This document shows positions 44,145 through 55,379 of a stretch of 64,000 nucleotides of DNA, one piece after another. The translations under genes and the position numbers were made by a program. The stretch covers positions 22,197,629-22,261,628 of the forward strand of contig NC_064550.1 in the NCBI RefSeq assembly GCF_023856365.1, given 5' to 3'. Origin of the DNA: Brienomyrus brachyistius (taxonomy: Eukaryota > Chordata > Actinopteri > Osteoglossiformes > Mormyridae). Within the stretch, counting starts at the first letter, position 1, and every line of letters starts with the position of its first letter. The notes beneath the pieces were generated by a model, which was not told where the DNA came from, did no database searches, and saw only the letters and a list, made by a program, of their open reading frames with translations.

Positions 44145-45390
44145 TGCAATAAAGTCCTGGTCGACGAAGGTGGAACATCTACAGGAGAGTTTGGTGGGTA
44201 GAGCTGTCATCTTACACCGGGGAGGGGGTAGGCACCTAAAATACACACGTGGGCATTAATTTCTTTTTGTCTAATCACTGAGCGGAATGAGATGCAGATG
44301 CTGCATTTTTTCATTCGGACTGGGTGCGAGTGGATGAACGACAACGGCCAGCAGCCACGGATATGCACATCCATGTTTACGCCCTGGAGTTGTAACGCCA
44401 TCCTGCATCAGCAGAAGACGAGAGACGAGAGGTGTTTTTAGTTGTTGGGGTGGGGGGAGGGGGGTTAATTCCAGGGCATTTTTTCACAGATCAAATCCCA
44501 GATGGAATCCCGGGCTGGCTCGCTCTACCGTTTGAGGAACATTTTATTTTTTTAATCGCTACGGCAACAGCTGTCCGTATGTTTCCTGCCAGGTCGGAGC
44601 TACGGGAAGGAGAGGGGGTGGGATGGGGCTGGTGGGCATGGTGGGGAGCCGGACGCCCCCCTCCCCCCCCCCACTGTGTCGGGTTCTGGCAGCGCGGGGG
44701 TTAAAGAGGGCAGCAGGCTGAGCTGGAGTCCCACTGGGCAATTAAAGCCAAAGCCAATTAAAGAGTGTGTAATTGTCCCTGCTGTGCGTGTTGTTAAACA
44801 AGATAGGGGTTATTGTCCTCCGAATAAATGGCCTGGAACTGAAGACGGCCCCCCCCTTGTGTTCAATACGCCTGCTTCTTTTTCCGGGCTCTTTCCAATG
44901 ATTGTGTTTTCCTTTATATTATACGTATCTGTGTCCGGGCGGCCCCGGAATACCGATCACACCAGTGCCATTACAGATACCTTCCGGACTGGCAGAAGAC
45001 ACCTTCCATCTGAGATGTTCGCTCCTGGCACTGCTCCCTGTCTCTCCCTGCCTCTGTTCCCTGGCCGCTATTTGGTTTCAGTGCTCAAACTCACAAAGAA
45101 GACACGGATAGGGTAATTCCCCCCCCCGCGATGGCTTCTCAGCTCTGCACAGCATTGCAAGTCTTTGCCAGTGTCCATATGTCAAGACTTTGGAAGAAGA
45201 GACAAAATGCTCATATTTTGTCAGGCATCTAATCAAACTGTAAATACGCCCGTATTTATGAGGGATGTAAGAGATGCATCGATAAAGCCTGAAAAATATG
45301 AATCAAAAGCTGATCGCACATTGGAATGTTAGCTCTCACATATCCCATCATGCTCTGCTTATTTACATATGTAGAGGTGAGAGTGAAGCT
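44145..45390. other. Non-coding stretch, nothing recognised
   Basis: G/C tracts lie at 44449-44465 and 44657-44673. Short regulatory-looking pieces occur near 44740-44830. No gene is supported. Confidence 0.5.
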
Positions 45391-45394
45391 TAGG

Positions 45395-45530
45395 GTCCGA
45401 ACACAGGGTCAGCCATTCATTCAGCTCAAGGGCACAACTGCAATGTGACTGTTCTGCAAGGATGGGATTCAAACCAACAACCTTCTGATCATAAACACTG
45501 AGGCCTAACCCGCTGAGTCATCTTAGGAAA
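45395..45530 (-). repeat. SINE fragment, reverse
   Basis: The inverted head 'GGGATTCAAACCAACAACCTTCTGATCATA' is at about 45465-45494, followed by 'CCTAACCCGCTGAGTCATC'. The inverted body 'ACAGGGTCAGCCATTCATTCAGC' precedes it. Confidence 0.7.
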
Positions 45531-45795
45531 GAAGTCCCCTGATGTGGTAGATGAGCTCTCACATCATGCTGTATTGCCCGGGTGACCCAGGAAACCGCTA
45601 TTCACCCAGGTGAGGTGCAGCAATGCCAGCTGACCTATGACCGTTTGGACTGAGACGGACCCGTTCTGGCCTCCTCCGGAAGCCACTGGCTTGTCACCTC
45701 TTTAAAGTGACCGATGGCCCTTGAGGGGGTTTAGCGGTGACAAGTGAAGTTATGGGCCGTGTGTGGGCAGTCACCTGTGCACCGCTCAATCACAC

Positions 45796-45798
<3 letters not shown>

Positions 45799-45836
<38 letters not shown>
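45799..45836 (+). repeat. (TC)n microsatellite
   Basis: 19 perfect TC units. Confidence 0.95.
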
Positions 45837-45839
<3 letters not shown>

Positions 45840-47100
45840 TTCTCTCGCTCTTTCAACACGCCCATGTCCCCCCCCCCCACTATCCCCTCACCAATACTCC
45901 TTATGAGCTCTTGGCCACCAGCCCTTCATGAATTTTTATTAAACAAAACTATAAGCAGATTGATTTTACAGGGTCTGCTTTATTGCATTTTTATTTCATT
46001 CTTTCCTTCGTCTCATGTTCCGTTTCTCTTCTCCTCCATCCCGCCTTTCCCTTCGCCCGTCCTGCTTCCTTCCTCATGCACTTCCCTTCCTGTCTCGACA
46101 CCCCCCGACACATTAGCTTTTTTCTGGCCCATGTCTGCACGCCCAGCATTTTCCCGTTTACTAATTAGCGGATCTAATTGGGCAGCACGCCGAGTGACTT
46201 GCTGTGATTGGACGATAGAGCCCTGATATATGCAGGCAGCCCAGCATTGGGCTGATGGGATCAGGCAGGCATTGGGAGCGTGACACTGACAGTAATGGGG
46301 TGTGATGTTCCGGGGGGGTGTTCCCGTCTCACATATCTGGAATGTCTTCCTTCAAAAAAGACATCCACATGTCTCGGTTTCTTTACTGCATTGGGTCTAA
46401 ACCCACCTCCTTGTGCTGCTTTGAGTCAAAAAAAAGTTTAAATACATTAATTGACCAACCTGTGAATAAAGCCAGTCAATGCAAAATGAAATAGAAGATT
46501 CTGGAACAGAAGATATTTACTGTTTTCTTTTTTGCCCCAACAATTGTGCCACACCACAGCTTTGCATTTTGAAGCCTTTCTGTTTCTGAATACATCCTCT
46601 GCAGTGGGGGGGGGGGGGGGGGGGGTGACATGCAGACAGCGCCCCCCTGCAGGCGGGAGGTGTCACTGCAGGCAGGCGTCTGCCAGCGGAGCGGATGGAG
46701 ATCAGACGCGCCCCTGCTGGGCCTAATGAGGACCCCCGTGGCTGGCTGTCGCCTCCCTCTCAGCTGGCTCTCGTTTGCGCCTCCCCGCAGCTTGCCCGCC
46801 ACGCTTTCACCGCGGGAGACCCCGGTAATTGGGTCGTTGTCAACGGCAAATTAGGCTAGGATTATCGCGAGTCGTCGCTGGGTAGAAGGGAAGGCGGAAG
46901 ATGGGTTTGTCGGCTCGGGAGCTGAGGGCCTGGAAATTCTCTGGCTTCAGAACCCGCGTGTATTTACCCAGATCGGGTCCATCTTATCAACCCCCCTGTC
47001 GAGTCAAGATATGTAAACCTGTTTGTAAACAACCATCCCCCTGGGGGTGGGTGGTCAGAATCTCTCTGAGATGTACTTTTAAATATGCCTCGATATTCGT
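45840..47100. other. Non-coding stretch with C and G tracts
   Basis: Tracts lie at 45869-45878 and 46607-46625. The block 46130-46230 (CTAATTAGCGGATCTAATTGGG) and the block 46780-46880 (GGTAATTGGGTCG, CAAATTAGGC) look mildly enhancer-like. A moderate reverse CTCF-like motif, CCAGCAGGGGCGC, is at 46708-46720. Confidence 0.4.
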
Positions 47101-47104
47101 GAAA

Positions 47105-47315
47105 TGGTGAGTCGCTTAGTGTGTTATGACAGTATGCCTGTCATCAGAAGGTTGCTGGTTCAAATCCCAGGGTCAGTAGAGTGATGTTACCATTGGGCCC
47201 CTGAGCCTTAGTTCAGTTACACCCCACTTAGCCTCAGTTATTCTAGGGACTGTTGGGTCCTGCTTGAAAACATGCATGTCACTTTGGGTAAAGGTTTCCA
47301 CTAAATTGAGCATGT
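47105..47315 (+). repeat. tRNA-derived SINE copy
   Basis: The head has 'AGAAGGTTGCTGGTTCAAATCCCAG' (47147-47171). The body has 'ATTGGGCCCCTGAGCCTTAG' and 'TTCTAGGGACTGTTGGGTCC', and the tail 'GTCACTTTGGGTAAAGGTTTCC' follows. It is one of the better preserved copies. Confidence 0.85.
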
Positions 47316-47744
47316 GTGTCTTGGTACTGCAGTACTGTGGTGTCACATCCCTTGTTTTGTACATTTTCATTCCTCAAAGCTCCGTATGCATTGGTGAAGT
47401 TAGCAGATTCTCCCCATGTCATGTGTATAAACCAGCACTTTCGCTCCAGTGAAGCTGGTGGGTCACTGTATATTTTGGCCTCTCTGGCGCCGCCCTTCAG
47501 GAGGCAGAAAAATTATAGTGGGCCAGAGACCAGAGACGTTACTGTGTGGGTCGAGCCTCCGTGCTGCCCCTCTAACCCCCCCCCCCCCCCCACACACACG
47601 TAAACAGGTTGCCTAACAGCTCTTGCTGTTAACTTAGGGGTGACTGTGCGTTCTGTCAGTCGCCGCTTTTTTCCGGATGACGCTCTTCTCCCCTGCTAAA
47701 TCCTGCAGTGTGCTCCCTCCCCCTGGATGAGGGATCCTTCTTCA

Positions 47745-48187
47745 TATACAGTTGTCTCAGGAACCATTTCAAAGGAAGCCAAGTTCAGAGACGCCTTTCT
47801 GCGCACCGCTGCTCTTATCTTCTCACTTGTGTCTTTCCCCTTAGTTTTAACGAGTCTGACCCCCCCACCTCCTCTGACCGCTGTCTGTAACATGGCGTCT
47901 GCAGCCACAGAACCGGCTCTGACTGCATGTAAACTCGCTGCAGTGTGTGTGTGAATTCAGGGCTCTCTCTGAGACGCCGGACCCACCGCGTCTGGCACCA
48001 GCGATCGCACCACATTCAAAAGCACTTAGAATCCGTGTCTCAGTCACTCTGATTCTCAGCCACACAGTAAGTGAACCTCCTGACCCCGTCTGTGTGTCGT
48101 GTGTATTCAGTTACAGCCACACGATTGGCTGTTTGGGGGAGCGGGCTGTTAGCATTAGCAAGCAGGTGTTTAGAAATAAAGTTTAGA
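47745..48187 (-). mobile_element. Tc1/mariner-like transposon fossil, 5' part
   Basis: The minus strand reads 'LSAFECGAIAGARRGG' around 47980-48030, matching the start of the helix-turn-helix DNA-binding part of a Tc1-like transposase family common in fish. Upstream on the minus strand come the untranslated region ('CCAATCGTGTGGCTGTAACT' type) and the end near 48187. The remaining transposase, including the catalytic DDE region, is absent. The frame is broken by changes. It is homologous to the copy at 62047-62496. Confidence 0.75.
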
Positions 48188-48284
48188 AAAAAAAAAAAAT
48201 AATTAGACCGGAGTTATCAGTCTATCTCACTCGTTTTCATACTTCACTTAGTTTGCGATAAAATCCACATGTGATCCATTTGTA

Positions 48285-48390
48285 CCCCAGCCTTATGCCC
48301 TATGTTGTCATACACCCCCCACTATGAGCCTGACCAGGGTAAGCGATCAAAAGATGGACACGTGTGTGGATGGATGGATTATTTGTGCCA
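48285..48390 (-). repeat. Fish interspersed repeat fragment, reverse
   Basis: 'GAGCCTGACCAGGGTAAGCG' then 'AAAAGATGGACACGTGTGTGGATGGATGG' is the reversed head of the ATCC-type repeat. Confidence 0.6.
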
Positions 48391-49281
48391 TGTTACTCCT
48401 GCTTATTGCGATTTGACTTGATCCTGGATTCACATGATTGCTCTCTGCTGTGAACTGCCACTTATGGTGACAAACCAGAGGAAGGAGCCTGGAGCGGGGT
48501 GGGGGGGCACCCCCCCACTTACACACCTTCACACCCTCCTGTCTCTGCCTCCCCCCCCCCCTTGCTCCTGTATCAGTCCACAGCCTTTCCCAGCAGGACC
48601 CTAATTATATAATTAGGGACCAGACTCTTAGCCATCTACCATGAGAGAGTGTCCCCAATTACTGCCTGACATTTGGATGCGTTTAGCATTACCGTGGTGA
48701 TGGAAAGCCCCTATGAGTGTGTGTGTGTGGGGGGGGCATTCTACCCCAGTTACTCATGTATGTATTTATTTACTCTTCCTCCCATTTATTTCCTTGCTGT
48801 AGGTGGGCCCCTCTCCTTAAATAGTGAAGGTTTACAGACTATTACCTGCTGTGGGTCCGTGGGTCACCAGGGGGTGGAGCACTCAGGGCTGAGGGTCTGG
48901 CTGAGCGATTTTGGGTAGCAGATGGGGGGGGGGGGCAGGGCAGACACTCCAAAACCAAACAGACTCCTGGTACTGCGGGGTCAGGTGTGCCTTCCTGAAT
49001 GATCCTGTGTAGCACCACTCCGCTGCTCTGTGTTAAATATCACTTTGGCTTTTTTTTTTTTTTTGCTGTGCTGGAACGTGTTAGTTTGTCTTGTGGGCTG
49101 CGGTGCGGTGCCCCGTAACTCCTGGAAAAATTCACATTTTTAACACATATTTCAGTCGCACACACAGACCTAAATAACTCGCCCCGTTTGCACAGCTGGG
49201 TACGTTTACTCATGCAGGTTAAACGCAGGCCTCGCCCCACGCTGAGGCCCCCTGTGGACCTGAAAGTGATCCTTAACTGCT

Positions 49282-49295
49282 AGGCCACCTGCTGG
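49282..49295 (-). promoter_or_regulatory. CTCF-like motif, reverse (strong)
   Basis: The minus strand reads CCAGCAGGTGGCCT, matching the degenerate core through GGTGGC. 'GGACCTGAAAGTGATCC' and 'TGCTAGGCCACC' beside it may also be an eroded SINE head, so a repeat origin is possible. Confidence 0.45.
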
Positions 49296-49736
49296 CTGCT
49301 GTGCAGACGCGCACCAATGAAAACAAACATTTGCAAGCTCATTTTTTTTATATTAAAACAGGGTGTAATTATGAGGTGTGGGCAGGAGGTGGAGGGGCAC
49401 GTCAGCATATCCCGCTCCCCCTTGTCTCCCCCTCCTCGGGGCATCGGCCCAGTGGGTGGAATTCATTGGCTGATTTGCCGACGGGTGGCCATCACCTCCT
49501 CTGTGGATTGGCAGAATTCTGGGAAGAGGCCGCCTCCTCCGCCCACCTCCCTCGCAGCGAGGAAGCTGGGAAAAAAACGGAAATTAAATATTCCTGCCAA
49601 AAACTGAAAATGTTTTCCATCCATCCATCCATGCGCGAATCCCACGGTCTCCCAGTCTGAGGTTTTCCTGCAGGATGGACGGCCTCCAGGTCTGGAGGAG
49701 CTGACTTCTTGGGGTTCAGATGCTCCCCCCTGTGCC

Positions 49737-49738
<2 letters not shown>

Positions 49739-49771
<33 letters not shown>
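49739..49771 (+). repeat. (GA)n microsatellite
   Basis: About 16 GA units. Confidence 0.95.
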
Positions 49772-49772
<1 letters not shown>

Positions 49773-50069
49773 CTTACTCACGGGAGACAAAGAGCTCTCA
49801 TTATTATCGCCCCAAGGTAAACACCGCCTAAAAACTCGGTGTGAGTCAATGGAGATGAGCTCTGTCTCTGTGCATGTCGCCAAAATCACCAGCGCCCCCC
49901 CTTTGGAGGGGCTGGCTGGCCCCGCCCACTGCTGTCCTCTCCCCTCGTGGCGTGCGGGATGAATTAATTCCGAGGTCGGGAAACGGGAGTTTCTGTCGGT
50001 GCTAACATAATTACGCCTCCTTTCAGACCGGGGCCTTGCCTGGTGGGGGTGGGGAGGGGGGCAGTTATC

Positions 50070-50560
50070 ATCTTTAAATTTGAAACGAGGCTGATGGAGG
50101 TTTATAATACGTTAATTCGCCATTGATTAGCCGGAAACACTTGTTTAATTAGAACCTCTTAGGCTGCTGACAGTCATGTCAGCCCCCGCGCTACAGATTT
50201 CATTCTGCACACTGTGATACATTTTCCCATTTAGCTTTTTTTCCAACTAAAAGGAAAAATATGAGAGGAGATTAAAGAAAGGTGTGAATCATTATGGGAT
50301 GCTGATAATTACCGCTTCTTTCCCCATCAACGGCTCTCGGCGGGTAGGATAGGGTGAGATTGATAAGCAATGTTTCGGGCAGGTGGGCGTCGGGTGATAG
50401 CTAAATAAATGCCAATGCCATGTGAAAATATGAGACGGGGGTAGCATAATGTCATTTAATCAATACGGGGGCAAATCATTGCCATGCATTAAAAAGATTA
50501 TAGAGTGAACTTCAGGCTGAGGAGACGAACCTGGGGGTCAAAGGTCACCCCGTGCCGCCT
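50070..50560. promoter_or_regulatory. Strong candidate conserved non-coding region
   Basis: A long repeat-free block contains TTGATTAG (50124-50130), TTAATTAG (50145-50152), an inverted repeat GCTGACA-GTCA-TGTCAGC (50166-50183) with MEIS/TGIF-type halves, ATCATTATGGG, GATAATTACC (near 50304) and GTCATTTAATCAATACG (near 50451). It is one of the most enhancer-like parts of the window. Function is inferred. Confidence 0.4.
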
Positions 50561-50830
50561 TAAACAGACACATGTAATTCACATACGCGTGTGGCTCTCT
50601 CGTTACCCGCAAATTATCCGTGATTTATGCCCCCCGCCCGCAACATGACACAGACTTTGTGCTGCAGGAATAATTATGGTGTTTATTCTTTTTATTATTG
50701 TAATATGAGTAGAATAAAAAAGATTATTTGTTTTAAATTACGGATCCCCGATTTGGCTTTGGAGTTAGCAGTATGTCATTAGAGTCTGGATCTTTTTAAT
50801 AAAAGGAATCATCTTTTAGTGTGTCACCGC
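50560..50830. promoter_or_regulatory. Candidate conserved non-coding element, AT-rich
   Basis: It continues the previous block with GGAATAATTATGG (near 50667) and AAATTACGG cores and no repeats. It may be a separate element. Confidence 0.25.
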
Positions 50831-50834
50831 GCCA

Positions 50835-52480
50835 TGGCCCAGTCCCCCGTGACGGCGGCTTGTCCGACCAGAGCGCTTTTCCGCGCTGGGGATGACACGT
50901 CCGTCTGCTAACGCATGCAGAGCGGCCTTCTCTTCTTCTCCAGGCTCCCGCCGTTGCCAAAACACATTTGGTCGAATGTTAAACTTGTTACAGATGTTCT
51001 GTTTTGGTCGGAAAGAGAGAGAAGAAAGAAAAAAAATAACGGGCCAGACCCAATTGCCAGGAACTCGGAGCAAAAACCCCCTTTCCTGTTGGCCCACATC
51101 CGCCAGCTCACTGCCCCCGCCCCCGTGGGCAGATGCACCTGGGCCCTGAGGGGACAGAGGGGACAGCCCCCCCAGCCATGACTTCAAACACTCAGAATGC
51201 CCACATGAATGGGGGGGGGGTCAGATGTGTTCTTGAGTGCAGCTGGGCTTTATGGGGGGAGGTCCTGTCCTGTTGCTTCCAGGAACCGGGGAGGGGGGGT
51301 GGGGGTGGGATTGGGCTCCCATCCCAGCTGGGGGTGTCAGTTGCTCCCCCTCCCCCGATGCGCAAATCCAGGCATGTCCACTTTTTCCTGGTGCTGAGTG
51401 GAGCGACAGTGGGGGAGACATACGCGATTTCGGCTTCCGTTCCCCCCACACTTCCCGAAGCACTGGGCGGGTCACATGGGAGGGGGGTGGCAGACATCAT
51501 GGGAGGGGGGTGGCTGCCCCCGGGGGCGTCCCAGCATATAGGCTGCCCCCCACTTCAACTTTAAATGGGCCGAAAAAGGAAGCGAGCGGACTGTTTGTAA
51601 ATATGCAGCGTGTGAAGCATCACCAATGGATACGCCGTAAATCCGGGGGGCCAAGTGGTTTGTGTCGTGACCCCCCTTATGCTGTCGGTGCTGCCCCACA
51701 GTTACGGGGGGGGGGGGGGGGGGGTCGCCCGGCCTTTAATGTTACATGGTAAAGTGGACACGACAGGCAGCTATCAGCTCGGAAGGCGTCTGATTTATAA
51801 GAGCCGGGCCGAACTGACAGGATCAGAGAAAATGATCTGGCTGGGTGGCCCCCCCGCCAGCCCTGATTTACTGGATATCATTTCCATTCTAGTAAAGTCA
51901 ATCTCTCTGGAAGTCACAGGCCGGCTTTTTGCATTACTGTCTTTTAATCCACATCCGTCAGGGCTGCCCAGCGCACCTATTAATAATACATGGACCCCCA
52001 GCCTGCCCCAGAACCTGCCCCCCCCCCCACACGCACCTCCCTGGTCTCTCTCCTCATCTTCACCTCCTTAACCTCCTTGCTGTCCCCTGCTGTCCTCGGG
52101 TTGGTGATGTATTTTTTTTTTTTGGAGGGTATCGTGGGGGGGGGGGGGGGGAGTGGGGGGGGTTGTACGGAGGAGCATCCACTGCTGAGGGTGGATTGTA
52201 ACCTTGGGATCCACTTCAGGAACTCAGGTACGCTGGCTGTAATCTGGACAGTGTCCGGTTTGGGTACTTATCTCCAAATGCCCTTTAAAGAAGTCACTCC
52301 CTAAAGCTAACTAAATCTGTCACCTTGCAGGATACAGCCATTGTCTGCCTGGGTGCATCAGTGAATGCTGGTTCTAAAGGGGGGGGGCATCACCAATCGG
52401 TACCATCACACTAAATGTGTCCCAGTTCCACATAAAATCTCGAATCCCTTCAGCAAATGTGTGTGGGGGGGGGGGGGGCG
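50835..52480. other. Non-coding stretch rich in G/C tracts
   Basis: Tracts lie at 51211-51221, 51290-51306, 51706-51724, 52018-52028, 52117-52126, 52136-52151 and 52461-52479. Glycine- and proline-rich frames follow the tracts. 'CATGGGAGGGGGGTGGC' is repeated at 51474 and 51499. No gene is supported. Confidence 0.5.
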
Positions 52481-52484
52481 CAAT

Positions 52485-52730
52485 TTGTGTCCTTTTCGCC
52501 CTGAATGCGACGTCAATTTCGCCAAAGAGATTCCGCCGAGATATATAGTGACAATATGTACATCTTCCACACACTCGATTAAAATTACTTCTGGAAAAAG
52601 AAATTAATTACTCGCTCATTTAATGCTGAATGAATACTCCACTCCACATAATGCGGAAGATTAATGAGTAAACGTTAACGTGTTCACGATTTCCGGACCA
52701 TTATTGTGACAATGGCCGGTGAGCGTCTCT
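52485..52730. promoter_or_regulatory. Candidate enhancer with paired SOX-like sites
   Basis: It has TTAATTA at 52604-52610, CTCATTTAATGC, GATTAATGAG and, at 52698-52715, CCATTATTGTGACAATGG, in which ATTGT and ACAAT face apart around one G. No repeats. Homeodomain and SOX recognition of such cores is established; activity is inferred. Confidence 0.38.
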
Positions 52731-52739
52731 GTACAGGCC

Positions 52740-53590
52740 CCTGTGTATCAGTGAAGGCTGCTTGCCGGTGGCAATGTGGCGATTATGGGTAACGATTGTT
52801 TTATTTTCAGCAGTGTGTCAGGCATCGGCGCATTTCAGCCTGAACTCTTCTTCCAAGCGACAGATGAGCGGGTGAGGGAAGGACAAGAAGGGATGACAGG
52901 TAATCTTTTAATCTTCTTGCCATCTCTCTCCTCTTCCCCCCATCTTTTGCCGGAAATGTTTCATACTCTCGTCATTCCCCCATTTCCCCCTCTAGTTAAT
53001 GGATTCTCATTGTAGGAAACCTCATCTAACGCACACAAAAAAAATCTGCTAAGGTTATTAAATCTCGATGTTTCCCTAGAACTTTGGGTGGGCTATCTGT
53101 TCATCCTCCCTTCAGTTCTCCCTTTAGTTCTCCCTTTAGTTCTCCCTTTCTCCATCTCCCCCTGCCCAAAGGTTACCACCAAGTGCACGCTTTCATTCAA
53201 AGCGGAATACTAAGGGGCTGCGAATCGACTCGGTTATGGGGGGCCTGCATAGCAGGGGCCTTTGATCGGGGGGGAGAGCGCCCTCCGTACATGTCAAAAG
53301 TAAACGGCGGCAGGTCTTTCTGGGCTTTTACAGCCGTAACACTGGTGGTGGGCCAGGCCCCTGCGGCTGGGTGAGCCTCATAGGTGGCGGAGGGGGGGGG
53401 GGGCTGTTGGCAGATGCTCCAAATGGACTCCCTCAGGGGTGATATACCTCCGCTGTCATCACACCCACCTCCTCGTCCTCTAGACATTACTGAGGAAGAC
53501 GAAGGTCTGTGGTGATGTGTCATGACGCGCTCCTTCTCTGCTTTGCCCTATGATGGCTTCTGATGTGTTTGTTCTGTGGCTTTTGTTTTT
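52740..53590. other. Non-coding stretch, uncertain
   Basis: It includes an exon-like segment at 52811-52871 (see findings), a four-copy 12-bp repeat TTCTCCCTTTAG at about 53115-53150 and a G tract at 53391-53403. No gene is supported. Confidence 0.4.
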
Positions 53591-53616
53591 CAGATAGGCT
53601 TGTGATTCTCTGTATT

Positions 53617-53900
53617 ATATCATCCATCCATCCACCATCCATCCATCCATCCATCCATCCATCTTGCATAGCTGCTTATCCAGTGCAGGGTTTCTGGAGT
53701 CTTTCTCCAGAAGCGAACAGCATGAGGCTGGGGACACCCTGGATGGGAATCCAGTCCATCACAGGCACACTATGGATAATTTACCAGAGACACAAATTTA
53801 CAGAGGACACCTAACAAGTCCTTCAAGTGTAGGAGGAGCTCAGAGGAACCAAATATAACATGGGAAGAACCGTCAAACTCCTCACACAAAGCTGAGGATG
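53617..53900 (+). repeat. Fish interspersed repeat with (ATCC)n head
   Basis: The (ATCC)n head (53617-53662) leads to 'AGCTGCTTATCCAGTGCAGG', 'GGGAATCCAGTCCATCACAGG', 'CACAAATTTACAGAGGACACC' and 'GGAAGAACCGTCAAACTCCTC'. This is the typical order of a widespread teleost repeat. It is the longest copy in the window. Confidence 0.75.
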
Positions 53901-53904
53901 GGAA

Positions 53905-54330
53905 TTAACTGCGCTCTGATACATGGCGACATCTCTGCACTGGCTTCTGTGCTGCACGCTGTGGTTCCACCAATTTGCAGTTGTGCCTGAGAGCATGAAC
54001 TGGGGCTGCACTGCCCCACTTGGGTCCAAACCTGGCTGGCAGAGTGTGTGCTGGACCCAACAGCCAGGACGAGCATCTCGTCTTCTTAATTTCGGCACCT
54101 TTCGACGACCCAAACTGCTTGTCATCCAAGGAAGATGCCACAAAAATCTTGCCGAGAATGGATTTCCTGCCCATGGAGCCCACCCAGTCCACTGAATCTA
54201 ATTGGCTGCATGGAACTTAAGGCAAGCAGCTTTTTAATAAGCAATAGAGGCGGCAGAGGGAGCTGTAGAGAACAGGCTCCCAACATCAATTATTGGATAC
54301 GTATCCATCACTCGCTTGGCTTACGCGTGG
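53905..54330. other. Non-coding stretch, nothing recognised
   Basis: Both strands have open frames of about 90-105 codons over 53823-54195, but they overlap, lack motifs and match nothing I know. Confidence 0.4.

Positions 54331-54331
<1 letters not shown>

Positions 54332-54368
<37 letters not shown>
54332..54368 (+). repeat. 37-nt uninterrupted poly-C tract
   Basis: 37 consecutive C residues, the longest pure homopolymer seen. Its length is likely uncertain in the assembly. Confidence 0.95.
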
Positions 54369-54370
<2 letters not shown>

Positions 54371-54682
54371 CACCTGGCAGCTGAAATATTGACTGACCGA
54401 CGCCTCATAGCGCGACTGACATGTTCCATTTGCGATCGCATTTATTACAGGCTGTTAAGAGACTGGGATCGGCTCTGCTCTCCATCGGGTTTTTATTCAT
54501 ATGAGTGGAAAAGAAAGGCCATCGTCATGGGGGTGGGGGGGGGTGGGGGTTTCAAGGTAAAGGTCACGTAATCATGAGGAGGGGGGGAAACCTTCTTTGC
54601 CACAAGGGATGTGGGCGATGGTCACAATGTTCCCAGCGGACGCTGCACCCAGTCACATATAACAGGGTGGCGTGGGAAGGGG

Positions 54683-54848
54683 GCAAGAGACACTGGGGCA
54701 AGAGACACTGGGGCAGGAGACACTGGGGCAGGAGACACTGGGCAAGAGACACTGGGGGCCAAGAGACACTGGGGCAGGAGACACTGGGGCAAGAGACACT
54801 GGGGCAAGAGACACTGGGGCAAGAGACACTGGGGCAGGAGACCCGGGA
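54683..54848 (+). repeat. 15-bp minisatellite, about 11 copies
   Basis: The unit CARGAGACACTGGGG is repeated in tandem with one 14-bp and one or two 16-bp units. Because 15 is a multiple of 3, it gives in-frame 5-residue peptide repeats on both strands, which are not evidence of coding. Confidence 0.95.
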
Positions 54849-55129
54849 ATCAGATCCCAGTAAGATGGATGAATCCCTAGGGGTGGAGGGATATCGGTGG
54901 TGGCTGGTCAGTAATGCTAAGGGAGGGGCGCGATGCTGAGGTTGGATGGAATTGGTCCCCCTCACAACCTTCCCTGCTCCCCCCACCACCTTTTGAATTA
55001 TGTGCCTTCTAATTGGCCTCTCTACTGCTTAAAGCAAACAGTTTAAATAAGTAAAAAGGAATTTACGGGGGGGGGGTTGCGACCAGTCATTATGGGAAGG
55101 GCATCCGTCAGAGTCCCGCTGTATCCGCC

Positions 55130-55375
55130 GTATCTGCCCCGCCGCGGCCCCCCCGCTTAATTACACGCCGGCTGACATGTTTATAAGGCTGAACTTTGCT
55201 GCGCTATTAGACGCCAGACAGCTGATGTACACCGCTGCCCCGGGGCCAGGCCTGGCCTTCCCACACACCCCACCCCCTACGCACGTCACCCTATTATATG
55301 CTAATTATGGCGATTTTTTAAGCTGGGTTACGAGGAGTTAATTTAGTGGTCCATTACGCAAGTCCACATTTCAAT
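55130..55375. promoter_or_regulatory. Candidate conserved non-coding element
   Basis: It contains CTTAATTACACG (TTAATTA 55157-55163), GCTAATTATGG (55300-55310), GAGTTAATTTAG and GGTCCATTACGC cores and no recognised repeat. A GC-rich middle part (55240-55285) may separate two elements. Confidence 0.33.
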
Positions 55376-55379
55376 CTCC

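Larger units (their letters stand above)
48390..50060. other. Non-coding stretch, mixed
   Basis: Tracts lie at 48549-48562, 48924-48936 and 49051-49065. A (GA)n repeat is at 49739 and CTCF-like motifs are at 48865 (weak, forward) and 49282. No gene is supported. Confidence 0.45.

Noticed and set aside
43570..44178. Minus-strand open frame of 202 residues
   Set aside because: It spans a C-rich minisatellite and a SINE; no domain is visible.
53823..54195. Overlapping frames of 90-106 residues on both strands
   Set aside because: No conserved motif, both strands equally open, next to an interspersed repeat.
54505..54939. Open frames with 5-residue repeats on both strands
   Set aside because: The 15-bp minisatellite is a multiple of three and stays open by chance.
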